DNA of 64,000 nucleotides, from NCBI GenBank assembly GCA_032718565.1, contig JAVGVS010000004.1, forward strand, positions 4,283,302 to 4,347,301, written 5' to 3'. Below the pieces are notes generated by a model, which saw nothing but the letters and a program-made list of their open reading frames with translations, searched no databases and was not told where the DNA came from. Below are positions 1 through 12,879 of this stretch, piece by piece. The position numbers and the translations under genes were made by a program. Position 1 is the first letter of the stretch, and every line of letters begins with the position of its first letter. Source of the stretch: Distichodus sexfasciatus. Lineage: Eukaryota > Chordata > Actinopteri > Characiformes > Distichodontidae.

Positions 1-649
1 TATTTATGTTCAACTGGTAGTGTAACAGTTAAGGAGTTGGCCAGCATGATTGGAGGGGCACCAAGTCAAGTTCCTCAGTTCCACAAGCACTACTCCCCGG
101 GCGCTGCCAACTGCTCCTCAAGATTTGGGACTCGTGAACAATCTTTATTTCGTGTAATTTTTGTTTATCTTATTTTTTTAACTAATTTCAGTTTTTACAA
201 TGTATTGACTCTAGGGAAATTGATATATACTGAAGCGTAACATTAGCATCGAGTATGCTGGTCCACTATAATCAATGGAACTGACTACCCCTGACGCCAC
301 AGTGGAGCATAAGTACTGCGTACACTCTGAAAAAGCAGAAATATACCTTCTTCTTTTTTAACGGGAGGTGTGGACTGCTATTTTACGTGCAGTACAGATA
401 ACAAAACAGTGCTGTCCATCCTGTATCCTGTGGCTCAGAACAAAAAAAAATGCACAAATATTTCAAAATACATTTATCACCTGTTCCTTCACATTGTATT
501 GAAACAGCCCTCTTATGTAACCATACCCTGGTCAATAGATACCAGTACAGTACATAGTAATTAATAACAACCAGCAATGTACTGTTATCTAGAACCAATG
601 ACATACATTCCATCATTGAAACTAATATCAGTTATTAGAAACTTGAGAC

Positions 650-745
650 TTGAGGTTGGGTCAAATGCAGAGGTCACATTTAGCTGTGGTGTGGTAGTGT
701 GTGTCCTGTGGTGTGGTGTGTTCATAATGGCAAATAATTACTTGC
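650..745 (+). repeat. SINE family A fragment
   Basis: Contains the GGGTCAAATGCAGAGGTCAC block and the GTGGTGTGTTCATAATGGCAA tail shared with the better copies at 54.8, 40.4 and 62.8 kb. The tRNA-like head is missing. Confidence 0.6.
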
Positions 746-749
746 TTTA

Positions 750-1740
750 ATTCTAATGGTTTCTAATGCTTTGTCTACTAGATTTTCCATTGGAAAGAAA
801 TTAGTTTCTTATTGTTAGTTTGTTATTTGCAGGTTATTATTCCCAACAAACTTCTTCTAATGGACAATATTTAATATTTAATTATTTAATCCTGATTAAA
901 AGTTGCTTGATGGAAACAGTCAAATGGATCTATAGGAAACTTCCCAGTTCAGTTTAGGAAATAATCAGATACATTTTTTTCAGCAAAGATCTGTATATTA
1001 GAGTGTATTTTCCCATTGAAATTATTGGTTTTACATTGTTAGTTTACAATTTCAGCTATTTGTTGTTTAAAGGACAGCGTTGGGTCCTGATGCAAAGTTT
1101 CTCAAAGGAGATCATCATTTAAGAAACCATTATAATACTCATTCTGTAGAAGAATCTAATAGAAACTTGTCAATAGAATATAATAACCATTGGATATTTA
1201 CCTAATGGTTTGTAATGATTTTTCCATAAGGGGACTGTCTAGTATCATCCTTTTCTAATTAGAAACTGTAATAGAGTTTCTAGTTGTTTGCTGTTGTAGT
1301 TGTAGTTGTATAACCCCCTCATGAATCTAACTGATATTTCCCACTTGGATCTAATATGGAAACCATAAGATTGTACTGAAGTGCATTTCCCTTAAAACAA
1401 AGTATCAAGTTGCATGTTTATAATACCATCTTATATTCTGTTCTAATGGATACCATTAGGTTCTGATGCAAAGTTACTTTTTAAAATTTAGGGCCACTAC
1501 ATTGTCATGAAAATGAATGGATCTATAGAAAGCTACTCAACAGGAGTATCATACAATCACACTGATTTTTCCACTTTGTGTTTAAATGTGTTGTTGCTCT
1601 GTAAAAACAGTTTGAGGCATGAAAAATACACAGTTTATAAATAGCGAAAAAGGTTAACTTGCATTGTATGACTTTTATATCTATATTAAGTTATATACAG
1701 ATAGCCGTTTTAGTTACATGCCACTTTTAACTCTCCTTAA
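750..1740. other. AT-rich stretch with weak internal repetition, no gene
   Basis: No coding signal. Degenerate recurring words such as TTCTGATGCAAAGTT (near 1,088 and 1,462) and AATGGATCTATAG (near 925 and 1,515) suggest an old tandem repeat. Confidence 0.4.
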
Positions 1741-2450
1741 ATTGTGCACAAGTTTGAAGGTAGAGACACTCGGCGTCACTGAACGCAAGCGGCCACAAGG
1801 CGTCGCTGTTGCTGCAATTATTTGTTCCCGCCCGTGAATCCACACACAGGAAACAAGGTTACTGCCCAAGAGATGTCACTTCCGAAACACCCACTCTCTC
1901 TCGCTCGCTCCCTCTCTCTCTCCTGCACGCCCCCAGCCTATTGCCATGACAACCGAGAAAAGAATAGAATAGGAGTGAGTGCATAAAAAAGAGAGAGAGG
2001 GATGATCTGAGAGAGGAGGGGGAAGAGAGGTAAGGCAGGGAAAGGATAGAGGTGGATGGAGAACTGCAACGTGCGAGCAAAAGAGAGAGAGAGCGCTAAA
2101 ATGCGTGGGAATGAAAGTGAGAGACGGAAAGGGACAGGGAGAAAGGGAAGGGTGAGAGATGGAGGGATGCGAGGGGATGAGCAAGTGGGGAGGAGATAGA
2201 GACAGGACTGGTTAGAGAAAAGGAGGGGGGGCGTGGGAAAACTCATGGAGGAGTGTAAAGGACGAGAGAGTGGACTGAAGGGGTTCGGAGAAAATGGGAA
2301 AGATACTTTTTTGGGAAGGAAGAGGGACCAGGTCTTGTTCCCATAGCAACGTAGTCTTCCGTGAAGTATCATCTCTGTCTTTTTCTCCCTCTCTCTCTGC
2401 ATCTCTCTCTCATTCTACACATCTCTTTCCCTATATGGCTCTTAAAACAC
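1740..2450. other. CpG patch and long purine-rich tract
   Basis: A CpG patch at 1,765-1,850 is followed by a GA-rich stretch to about 2,300, then a CT-rich one. Long minus-strand readings here are Ser/Pro/Leu-rich products of the repeat. Two RFX-like X-boxes occur at 1,941-1,953 and 2,337-2,350. Confidence 0.5.
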
Positions 2451-2609
2451 AGTGTGTCACAAATGTACATTTAGATTTGTATGAAATTTTGATTTTGTAA
2501 TGTTATGATTTAATGATTTTTAGATTACATTTGGATTTACAAAAATAAAAAATGCTCAGAAAATAGCGACATCTCTTAAATGTCACAGTAAGAATTAGTG
2601 TGAGACAGA

Positions 2610-2722
2610 TGTCATGACTTTGCTGCAGCAGATCCTGGATCCAATGCAGTTTCATGGCCTGACTCTGAGCCTTGCGGAATTCAATTGGTTCCAGCCGGCA
2701 CAGCTGCTGCAGAAAGTGCAGT
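2610..2722. other. Short GC-rich coding-like island, unidentified
   Basis: A 110-bp patch within AT-rich DNA. Plus strand reads LLQQILDPMQFHGLTLSLAE; minus strand reads WRHALHFLQQLCRLEPIEFR. No clear splice sites or family match. Probably an old exon fragment or repeat. Confidence 0.2.
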
Positions 2723-2867
2723 GCATGCCGCCAGGTTTTTTTTTTGTTTGTTTTTTTTAAATGTATGAAATGTGAAAAATGTTACTACGTTTCTCATTTT
2801 TTAGCTAATCTTTTTTTTTTGCTTAAAATGCCAAAACTTTTCCAGTAACTTTTTTTTTTAACAAATT

Positions 2868-2990
2868 CAAGATTCAAGATTCAACGTTCTTTATTTGTCA
2901 CCTGCAAATTATACAGGTACAACATGCAGTGAAATGTATCCTGATACGCTCTTTTCACTGTGCAATTTAGGCAAAAATTTAAAAATAAAA
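2868..2990. repeat. Retroelement-tail-like interspersed repeat
   Basis: A duplicated TTCAAGA opening followed by CTTTATTTGTCACCTGCAAA and GTGAAATGTATCCTGA, wording common to 3' ends of fish non-LTR elements and SINEs. Family not determined. Confidence 0.4.
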
Positions 2991-4308
2991 TAGAGATACA
3001 ATATACAAACTTAACAAACTTAAAATAAGGAAATAAGGGAATAAAATAAAGATAAACTAATAAACTATTTCTTATATGACAATAAGTTTAACCTGAGTAG
3101 AAAAATCTGCAGACAGATAACAGGTGCAATGAGACTGTTTTTTATATTTTTCTGGAAAATTTGTTTATGCTTTTGGTTCAATGATGACACTTCTTTGTAA
3201 GCTCATTCATTCATTCATTCATTATCCACACCGCTTAATTCCAACAGTGGGTGCGTGGGGACCGAAGACTGGACACTATAACTTCCATAGATTCTTAAAA
3301 GCCTACTTAAATAAAAGTCACATTTACATTATTTGTTACTCATAACATAAGCTTTATCAGTAACAAACATGGTCTACACAGGGTTTTCATGAGAATAAAC
3401 TGGCAGCTGATTTGGAAGTACCTTAGTTGTACAATGTAAAAATGTTATTTCCTTTATAGCATCATTTGACCTGAAGGCTGCATCATGTGGAGTCATATAA
3501 CTTGTGTTCCACTTGTCATATTAGGTGAGAATTGTGATTTGAACCTCGCTAAAGTACCTTGAACACTTTTCATTAGCAGGCTTGCAGGAGGATAGAAAAT
3601 TCTTTGGCGTGTCAAATTAGATGCTAATACTGTGGCTCATGATATAATTGCATCAAAATTAAAATAAAATATTATTGAATCACTCCAGCACAGCTCAAAG
3701 CTGGGAAAATGTTTGTGACTTGGATACCCACCTGCATTCTGACTGAAACCCAGCTGGGGCTTAGCACTCCTATGGCCCACTGTTCACCTTCTCTTCCAGT
3801 CATTTAATCAGCCAGCGTCTGACTTATTTACATTTCTCAAATGCTTTACATAAAACTTCTCAATGATATATCTTTTTGGTGAGGGTTTTTATTTTTATTT
3901 TATTTCTTCCCCCCTTGTCCTGCCCCATTGCATTAGACAAACAGAATTCATGGTCTGATTGCCTTGTGTGGTCTGCAGTGGAGAAGTGTGAAAATCCCCT
4001 CATATTGCACATTGTGGATTTATTCCGACAGACAAAGCACATTAAGAATGGACAGGAAAGTGAACAACATGTAAGAGAAAAACTACACAACAACAACAAC
4101 AAGGACGACAACCACAACAATGTCAAAAACAAAACCAACCCACCCCCCAAAAAAAACAAAACTACCAACCAACCAACCAAACAAAAAGAAACAAACAAAA
4201 ACAAAACAAAAAACAGACAAAAAATATATAATACACTAAACAAAAAGATGAATAAATAAAAAAGTAATGAATGAATACCTCATATTATAACATGCACCCA
4301 TGTACATA

Positions 4309-4355
<47 letters not shown>
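4309..4355. repeat. (TAA)n microsatellite
   Basis: Fifteen or so perfect AAT/TAA units at the left edge of the repeat block that follows. It explains a poly-Tyr reading on the minus strand. Confidence 0.95.
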
Positions 4356-4359
<4 letters not shown>

Positions 4360-5860
4360 TAACTGCAAGCAGTGATTACGGGGGCCATGCAGTTTGCAGC
4401 TTTATCAGTTTTTGACGAATCGAAGTGGACAGACATTGAAAAATGACACGTTTCATCCTTTTATCTAGGGTGCTACGGTTCAAAACCTATTAGGCAAAAC
4501 GCAAAATAGCTTATTATAGCGCCACCAACTGACAGACTGGTGCAATTTTTTTGGCCTGAGTAGTGGGAGGGTTACCAGACCTACCTGCCAAATTTCAAAG
4601 CTTTAGCCCACCCAGAGCCGGATTTCTATGACACTCAGTATGTGGCATTACAGTCCTATGCCAAGCCAACCACATTTATTTCCATATTACAGAAATATGA
4701 AGACCTAAATTAAAAATGTGCTCAATAATAATTAAAGAAGAGTGTCTAGGGATTGAAATTATACCAGTTGCATGCAGATTGGATAAATATCCAGGGTCTA
4801 GTTTGCAAGAGATGATTTTGCATATTATGCAAATTAGCGAGAAATCCAATACAGCGGAAACAGGTTCGTCTTGACCAAAGGAATAAGATGGTATAAGATT
4901 TTTAAGAATCGGAGCTACGGTTCAAAAGTTATTAGGCAAAACGCAAAATAGCTTATTATAGCGCCACCAACTGGCAGAGTGGTGCAATTTTTTTTGCCTG
5001 AGTAGTGGGTGGGGTTTGTGACCTAACAGCCAAATTCCAAAGCTGTAGGTCTTACAGTTTTTGCTCCACAAAAGGTTTAGCATATTACGAAAATTTGCGA
5101 GAAATCCAATATTTCGAAAATAGATTGCAGGGGTCTGTAAAGATTCATAATGACCCAAGGATTAAGAAGATATAATTTTTTTGAGAATTGGAGCTACAGT
5201 TCAAAAGTTATTAGGCAAAATGCACAATAGCTTATTATACGGCCACCAACTAGCAGAGTGGCGCAATTTTTTTGCCTGAGTAGAGGGTGGGGTCCCGGAC
5301 CTACCTGCCAAATTTCAAAGCTGTAGCCCACCCAGAGCCGGATTTCTATGACACTCGGTGTGTGGTGTTGCAGTCCTATGCCAAGCTGACCACATTTATT
5401 TGCATATTACAGAAATATGAAGACGTAAATTAAAAATGTGCTCAATAATAATTAAAGAAGAGTGTCTAAGGATTCAAATGATACCAGTTGCATGCAGATT
5501 GGACAAAAATCCAGAAACTAGTTCGCAAGAGATGGTTTTGCATTTTATGCAGATTAGCGAAAAATCAAATATTCGTCTTGAGCCAAGGAATAAGACAGTA
5601 TAAGATTTTTGACAATCGGAGCTATGGTTCAAAAGTTATTAGGCAAAATGCAATTTTTTTTGGAAAAACGTAAACTAGCTTATGTTGGTGCAGTTTTTTT
5701 GCCTGAGTAGTGGGTGGGGTACCGGACCTACCTGCCAAATTTCAAAGCTGTAGGTCTTACAGTTTTTTCTCCACAACGCGTTTTAAGGCAGAAGAAAAAA
5801 AACAACAACAACAAAAAAAAATCAGCACGATTCCAATAGGGTTCCATGCAGTGTGTGTGT
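4360..5860. repeat. Tandem pair of ~715-bp interspersed-repeat units
   Basis: Blocks recur about 715 bp apart: ATTTCTATGACACTC (4,623 and 5,341), TGTGCTCAATAATAATT (about 4,716 and 5,436) and TTATTAGGCAAAA (4,487, 4,929, 5,207, 5,637). Each unit also carries an internal partial duplication. The ends (ACTGCAAGCAGTGATTACG at left, GATTCCAATAGGGTTCC at right) look like boundaries of a fish repeat whose class I cannot name. No coding capacity. Confidence 0.75.
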
Positions 5861-6169
5861 GTGTGTGCCCATGTATGTGTGTGTGTATGTGAACTGGTTT
5901 GTCAATTGGAAGTGGTGGTACTTGATGCTGACGGGGTGAAGCAGTGCCCCTCTCCCCCCAGCCCGAACTGGGAGCAGGTAGGACCAGGTAGTCAAAGCCC
6001 CCCAGCGGCCCCCACGACAAAAGGCCCCTAGGCACCTGCCCTCGACATAGCCACCCGCCCAGTGTCTCCGTGTGCCTTGGCACTGTCCCTCATAGTCCTA
6101 GTGTTGTGTGGAAAGTAGTGCTGTGCAACGGGGGTCAGAGAGGTCTCGCACCGAGCGTGGAACAAAGTA

Positions 6170-8240
6170 GAGCTGCAACTATCGATTCTTTTTGTAATCA
6201 AGTATTCTATCACTTTTTTCATTGATTAAATTCTTTTTAAAAAAACAGAAACAAGACAACCTTTGTTTTTAGGTATATACAGTACGTTTTATGTTGTATT
6301 CAGGACTTATTCAGGATCATAGTTTGATGTGTAAATGCTATACAGTTATGAAATCAGCACATTTCTGATGAAAACTGACTTGCGCCTGTAGAAATGTTTA
6401 GTTTTTCTTTAGCTGTATGTAAAATAAAACAGAACAGTAGAACAATAGAACAGTGTCTGTTTTATTGCCAAGTTGGAGAGTTTTTATTACGTATTCTATG
6501 GCTTAACATTTTATTGCGGAATCACTTCCTCATCCATTTGGTATCCATCAGAATATATATTTTTTGATAAATAAATTTTTTATGTTTCTTCTTTCCTATT
6601 GATTACACTATAACATTATAAAATTGAAAAAAATCTGATCAATTGAAAATGAAGAAATACTGATGTTTTAGATCATTTTGAACCAATCTGGTCTATAAAA
6701 TGAGCTGCTTTTGGCCTTTCTGGAAGAGAACTGTCCGACCATGATATAAGGCGAGGTATAACTTGCAAGCCTTTTATTTAGAAAAACCAACATAAAATGG
6801 CCACGAGGACCCCTAAAAAGAAAAACTACTTTCTTCAGGAAACAATGGGAGAAACCAAACCTATATAGGGGAACAGAAACAAGGAACAGGATGAATTAAA
6901 CAAGGGAAAACCAATGGGGAAGCAAACTGGAAAACGAGCAGAATTAACTAATGAAGGGGTAACCAATGGAAACTGGGGGCTGGACTGAAACATAAGCAAC
7001 ACAGGTGAGGATACTAATGAACACTGATCAACCAATAAGACACAATGGGAAGGTGGGACAAGGACAAGACAGACGGGGCACGAGACAGAACTAAATACTG
7101 TGACAAGAACTACATTTCCCACAATCCCCCGCACATGTAATAAGCTATGGAAAATCTATGTGAAAATTTCAATAAAAGGCTGTATTGTGAGTAGAACGCT
7201 GGTTGTTGTGGTTATTTATCAGCTAAAATATGCGTGTTTACATCGCAAAAAATGTAATTTATGAGTTTTTGTGCACGGAATATCTCACAAATACTTTTAC
7301 ATACAGAGGCATCAGGTCTTGTCTTGATCGCGCAGTATTGTATAGTACAGTACAGCACAGTACTGGATAGAAAGTAACGGTGTAGTATAAAGCAGTGTTG
7401 TATAGTAGTGTACAGCGCAGTACTGGACAGAAGGTAACGGTATAGTATAGTATAGTATAGTATAGTATAGTATAGTATAGTATAGTATAGTATAGTATAG
7501 TACAGTACAGTATAGTATAGTAATAAAATTGTTATAGTTATCCATATCTCAGAATCCACACACATATCGTCAGAATCACAAGACTTTTAACTTAATGGAC
7601 ATTATATTGATTCCTCTGTATAAGAAATTATTAGTGAGTAATTCCGTGTACAAAAATTGAAGTCATTGCGTAAAACACATGAATGACATTTTTCGCGATG
7701 TTAACACGCACTGTATTTGTGGGCACTAGCGACTGTCACAGGGAAGTCCAATATTCAGTAAAGTGTTCCAGTCCAGTCAAATCTTCCCCTTTATTGCAGA
7801 CAAAACATATATTTAAGCTAATAAATAACAAAAACAACCAGCGTTCTACTCACAATTCAGCAATTTAATTGATATTTTCAGTGTTTTCAGACACGTGTTC
7901 ATCACATTATTGTGAGGCGGCTCCGAGTGATGCGCAGGGTATTGTGGGAAATGTAGTAAAAATTTCTACCGGCACAAGTTAGTTCTTGTCAGAAACGTGC
8001 TGATTTCAAGACAGTGTCAGCACTTACACATCAAACTATGATAAATCTAAGAAGTGCAGGATGTCCTGAACACAACAACAAAAGGCATGTATGGCTAACT
8101 TCTACACACACACACACACACACACAAAAACAAACACTAAAAAAAGCCTAAAAACAAAGGTAGAAAAACACCCCAAATTCTCTTAAGGCTGTAAAGTTTA
8201 AAAGAAGAAAGAGGATGGAATAAAAAGGGCCACATTTAAA
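6170..8240. mobile_element. Interrupted foldback (long inverted repeat) element
   Basis: Outer arms 6,255-6,410 and 7,965-8,165 and inner arms 7,105-7,290 and 7,625-7,965 are imperfect inverted copies. Landmarks are CATAGTTTGATGTGTAAATG versus CACATCAAACTATGA, CTACATTTCCCACAATCC versus GGGTATTGTGGGAAATGTAG, and GTTTACATCGC versus GCGATGTTAACAC. About 690 bp of unrelated sequence (6,415-7,105) splits the left arm. The 6,174 start (GAGCTGCAACTATCGATT) resembles hAT-type ends seen in fish. No intact coding region. Confidence 0.7.
7320..7525. repeat. TATAG pentanucleotide satellite in the foldback loop
   Basis: Perfect TATAG units from 7,439 to about 7,500, preceded by two diverged ~62-bp units ending in GGTAACGG. 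Related AGTATAG-type sequence recurs at 8,398-8,560. Poly-Tyr/Leu readings here are artefacts. Confidence 0.9.
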
Positions 8241-8269
8241 CTGTTCTAGAAAGCAAGACAATTTGGAAG

Positions 8270-8395
8270 TAATCCAAAGTATTCAGAATGCATTACTCAC
8301 ACTGAGTAACCAGAATATGATACAAATTACATATTAGGCCACGTATTCTGTATTCTATATTCTGTAGTGGAATACATTATAAAAATAACCATCTC
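8270..8395 (-). mobile_element. hAT element fragment, same family as 14.03 kb
   Basis: AATCCAAAGTATTCAGAATG, ACTCACACTGAGTAAC and TGTAGTGGAATACATT match, in reverse orientation, the left end of the complete element at 14,033. Confidence 0.65.
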
Positions 8396-8397
8396 TA

Positions 8398-8560
8398 CAC
8401 TGTGTATAGTGCAGTATAGATTAATGTAGTATGTAACAGTACAGTATAGCACAGTATTATGCTGTAAAGAATAGTGTAGAACAGTAGTATTGTACAGTAT
8501 AGAAAATACAGTATAGTATTGAACAGTGTAATATAGAACAGTACAATGCAGTATATTATT
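8398..8560. repeat. Degenerate AGTATAG-type satellite
   Basis: Irregular repetition of CAGTATAG and ACAGTATAG, diverged from the array at 7.3-7.5 kb. Confidence 0.6.
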
Positions 8561-8639
8561 TCTATTCTTATAGCAGAGACATGCAATGCAGGCGCTGCTG
8601 GCTTTCAGGTCCTTGAATAAATACTCTAGCAAATAGTGT

Positions 8640-9781
8640 CACATTTTTAGGAAGTTACACTGCATTATTTTTTTTCTAATGCAGCAAGTGAAGTGTGCAC
8701 TTGCAGTATTTTTGCTTTTGCAGGCCTGCAAAACATGTCCTGCACAGATCTCTTCTAATTACATAGTAATTTACAATAAAAAAGGTTAGCTTGGCTGCCA
8801 ACTGCTTCTGGGTCCTGACACTAGGTTTAAAACTGGACTGAAGTTCTGGGTGTGAGTGTTAAGTTTCCTATTTTGAAAAGAGTTACAGATTGGACTTTGC
8901 ACAATCCAACATGTCGCAAAACTGTAGGATCATACTAGCGAGATCTCGTACATAACTCCATAGGAAAACAGCTGCAAATAGATGGAAACAAACACACACA
9001 CACAGAGGTTGCTTGTTTTCTTGAATGTACCGTTACACACCCACACACAAAGGCATGATTTTAACACACGCATTCAGAACCCTGCGACGATACTGGACCA
9101 GAACGAGCAGAACGATGCAGGTTCTTTGCAGTGTAAGGTCATAAGTTCATGTCCCAATGGTGTTGCTTGTGTCCTTTAGCAACAGCTCGCAAAGAGATTC
9201 AGCCAGAAAATTCATTCATGAATTGGCTTAAACTAGTCCCTTGTGAAAGCAAAGTCACGTCAGCTTATGAAATCTGTAAAATGAAATGGTGTCTTTTGAA
9301 AATATGAGCAGTTGTGGGTTTCGCTGCTGTGGCAATGTTTTCCAACATAATGTTGATTTTGGGTGGTTTCACGACCTTCCCTGACCCAGAGAGTTTTCTA
9401 AAGAACCGAATTGCCTGGATACAGATATACCTTCCACACACACACAAACTCAAACACACACTCTCTTTTACACTGTATCTTTGACACTCATGTCTGTGTG
9501 AACAAAACGACTTTACCATTGGCAGAATTTGCATTTTTGGCTTCTGCAAATAATTGATGCATTCATTTTTGAAAATGCATCATCAGCCCTAAAACCAAAA
9601 ACTATAAATATATAAAAATATTTGAGCTCATCATAACAGCTTTTGATCCCTAAAACAAGCTGTAAGCGAGCTGTACAACACACACAGTCCCCTCAGTTGC
9701 CCTCTCTTTCTGTTTTTTTCCCTCTTCCCCCCCCATACTGTTTGTTTCATGATTACACCCGCACACATGGACACACACAGA

Positions 9782-9816
<35 letters not shown>

Positions 9817-10140
9817 TGGGACCCTATATTTTACAGTAAGAGTGCACTTGGCATAATGTCCTCACACCATGAAGCGGCGAGCGATGCCCAAACAGTAGCC
9901 CTGGCGCTGCTGTAAGCCACCTGCTCCTCTTTCACTGCCACTGGAGGGGGAGCCAGGAGACTAGACCACACGCTGACATGCACACACACACTTTCAGATC
10001 ACACAGGTATACACACAAACACTCACAAGCACACAAGCCATGCCTTTGTCCCTGACTTCCCTGGCTTTTGCGCAACTAAATCCCTTCTGTTAAGATGCCC
10101 ATTTCCCACAGTTACCACTTGAAGTTGTATATTCACATAT
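8640..10140. other. Gene-free stretch with CA and CT microsatellites
   Basis: Short CA runs (8,990, 9,437, 9,980) and a CT run at 9,781-9,812. A balanced, non-repetitive patch at 9,840-9,960 has no convincing exon signals but could be conserved non-coding DNA. Confidence 0.5.
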
Positions 10141-10148
10141 TAGCAGGT

Positions 10149-10535
10149 TTGGGAGGCTATTTTAAATGGCACCTTATAAGCTACAAGCTACTTCTAATTA
10201 AAAGAAGCTAAGGTACAGTTTTAATGTAGTTAGCTACACTACAACCTACTGAAAAATAAAGAACAGTAACTGTATTGAAGCAATATGGTTCAGTAATACT
10301 TAATATGAAAATCAATATTATTAACAACAATGCCAAATCACAATTAGGTTTAAGTGAAATTTTAGGGGTAAAGAGTGTTTTGACTTTTGGCTTCCAATGT
10401 GTAAGTTTTATCCATTTGCCTTTTAGAGTTGTACATTTTTAAAAAATATGCCTATGGATTCTTGTTTCCATCTTCACCAAGGTGCGCTCCATCCTCCGAC
10501 TGCATCTTGTAGCTGCTAAGAGTGTGCTGTGACGC
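10149..10535. repeat. Interspersed repeat, copy 1 of 2 (hAT-like)
   Basis: Matches 16,332-16,745 at moderate identity over about 390 bp, including ATCACAAT(A/T)AGGTTTAA and TCC(A/T)CC-rich right-end blocks. No coding capacity. Confidence 0.6.
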
Positions 10536-12225
10536 AAAGAACAAATGCAAGATTGCCTGTTTCTCATATTTATATTTGAATTCTTATATTCAGCTGCCAC
10601 AGATCATGTACACATTCCATGCAAAAACATAATTCCAGGACCAAAATTGTTTAAATTCCGAATGTAACTAAATTGCACATTCCCCTTTTCTACTTCTAGT
10701 TTGGAGTTTTTATATTTTATAGTCTATGTATATATTTTTGCTTACTCTATGTGTCTTATTTGTTGTCTCATGTACTGTAGAAACTGGAGCCATGTTGTCT
10801 CATCTCTCTAGATAATTGTATATAGTAGAGATGACAATTTAATATTAAACTGATGTTAGTTAACAGGGCTTGAACCCTGATTGTTGAATATTTGATGTTT
10901 AATTCTGTTTAAGCTACCTGCTCTTTCATACAGGATATGAGGTAGATATGTACATTTGGTAAATGTATCAGTTTCACTTTCATACATCATATTTATGGGG
11001 TTCCAATGTTGGAGAACTTTTTCGTCTCTCTTTCCCGGTCTTTCTTGTAATTGCTACACTCAACAACCAGTTTAAGGTTGTGGTTAGGTAATCCCTGAGT
11101 TCAATGTGTATTTAATTGTAAGATTTTTTCTCATTTCCTGTCTTCCTGCTTGCGATTTTATTTTCTTTTAACAGTAGTCATACAACAAGCTAAAACGTCC
11201 ATATAAACCATTAGTCAAAAACAAACTTTTTGTATGACTTTGCCCGAAGTCTTTACAAATTCTAACTTAGCTTGTAACTTATGGGGTCAGCAGACAGAAT
11301 CCGAATTCCGCCTTCTGCACGCTGCACGCTTTTAGTATGCTATCATGTTGCTCATGACTACTTAGAATTTACGATGGAGAAAACTGTGCAGGAAACAGTC
11401 TCTCATCTTTTAGGTATCTAACAGGTTTGCTCTTTTGGTGTATTGCTGTGTATTAAGATGACAGACAAGTTGAGTTTCATTTTGTGAGTGGAATGATGAG
11501 GTGGTTAAAGAATTTCAGTGTATTTTCATTTTTTAACTTGAAGAAGTTTTAAGCTCTGTGGAAGTGTGATTGCAGCATGACCAAGTCTAAAGTCAGACTC
11601 AAGCGTTCTGACATTTTCACACAAAAGCCTACAGAAGTCTGAAAAACTATATTTAGTATCTCTAAGTGCACAAAATGCTCTGTGACCATCAATTTGGTCA
11701 ATTAGATTCTCAACTCTTGACACTTTCTTGGTCAGACAGATAGAGAAATACATGCTGTGTTTCCATTAGATAAAAATGGTGTTTTCAGGGCAGTTTGTGG
11801 TCTGTCTTAACCCATAATAGGAGGCTTTCAAACATGGCTAGATTACAGAATTATATCAGTTCATTCTGAAGTTTGTCACAAGTATTAATGACTAGATGAT
11901 ACAAATTCATACCTGTACTGACAAAAACTGAGACTCTAGACCAAAGGTTACAAAATTGTCACAGCGTCCCTTAAGTAAAAAGACAAAAAGACTCTGCAAT
12001 AAATTGAACATATTTTAATAGTTTAAGAATAGTTGAAGCTTAACTCACTTTGCTAGAGTCTAGAGCCTCTATTTATTGTTTTACCAGTACTGATATTTTG
12101 TGCCTTTAAATCAAATAGTTAGACAGCATACATGATAGTCATAGTCAATTTGATTAACTGTGCAAGATGCAAAGATTTGTACATTTTGTACTTGTGATCA
12201 GTTCAGTTCACTTGGATGAACCAAT
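10535..12225. other. AT-rich stretch with no supported gene
   Basis: No splice-bounded open frame, satellite or transposon end was found. It would lie in the first intron of the putative syngap1 gene. Confidence 0.5.
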
Positions 12226-12455
12226 GTTGAATGAGTCAGTGATTTGTCATTGTGAACACACCACAGGACACCACACAGAGCACCACAACGAAATGTGACC
12301 TCTGAATTTGACATAGGCAGTGCCCAGGAAGCAGTGTTTGGGATGTTACCTTGCTGATGAGTACCTCAATGGTACATTTACCAGTCCGGAATTAAAACCA
12401 GTGACCATCTGATCACAGGGTGAACTCCTAAACCATTAAGAAGGTGCCCATCTTT
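12225..12455 (-). repeat. SINE family A, nearly full length
   Basis: Shares CATTGTGAACACACCACAG, CACAACGAAATGTGACCTCT, the GGCAGTGCCCAGGAAGCAGTG block and a right-end tRNA-like region (CCATCTGATCACAGGGTGAA) with the 40.4 and 62.8 kb copies. Confidence 0.8.
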
Positions 12456-12879
12456 CAACTCTGACCCTATTTAAACATTTAAAAATGTTTTTATGTAATT
12501 GAAACGCAATTATCATGACTAGCAGTCATATCACTTACATTTTAGACTTGGCAATTCATCTGGAGCTCAGAAGACTTTGGCTCTTGGTAGTAATTGATGT
12601 AGTGTGTCCAAATTCTGTGTCCAGAGTTGAAAGATGGTAAGAAGATGTGTCTATGTCATGATTTACAAACTTTTATGTCTTTGATTGTGCCTTTTACGAT
12701 GTCACTAAGTTGGTCAGTCAAAAGTTTGCTTTTTCCATGTGTCCAAATTCAAGTCGGAGAGATTGCTAAGAAGTTGTGTGTGTGTCTGTGTTAAACAGGC
12801 CTCAAGGGTAATAAAATAATGACACAGTTCTAAGTCTATCTCTGGATTGAGGACAGATCAAGACTATAATTGTTCGTTA

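Noticed and set aside
1859..2402. Three long overlapping minus-strand open frames (73-154 codons)
   Set aside because: Ser/Pro/Leu-rich products of a GA/CT-rich tract; no domains, splice logic or codon bias.
3860..4436. Frames rich in Asn/Lys/Thr and a poly-Tyr frame
   Set aside because: Explained by A-rich CAA/AAC runs and the TAA microsatellite.
7200..7565. Tandem array considered as CRISPR or telomere-like
   Set aside because: Simple TATAG pentanucleotides without spacers, in a vertebrate context.
9265..9549. 94-codon minus-strand frame
   Set aside because: Contains a CA-repeat reading and lacks any domain or splice context.
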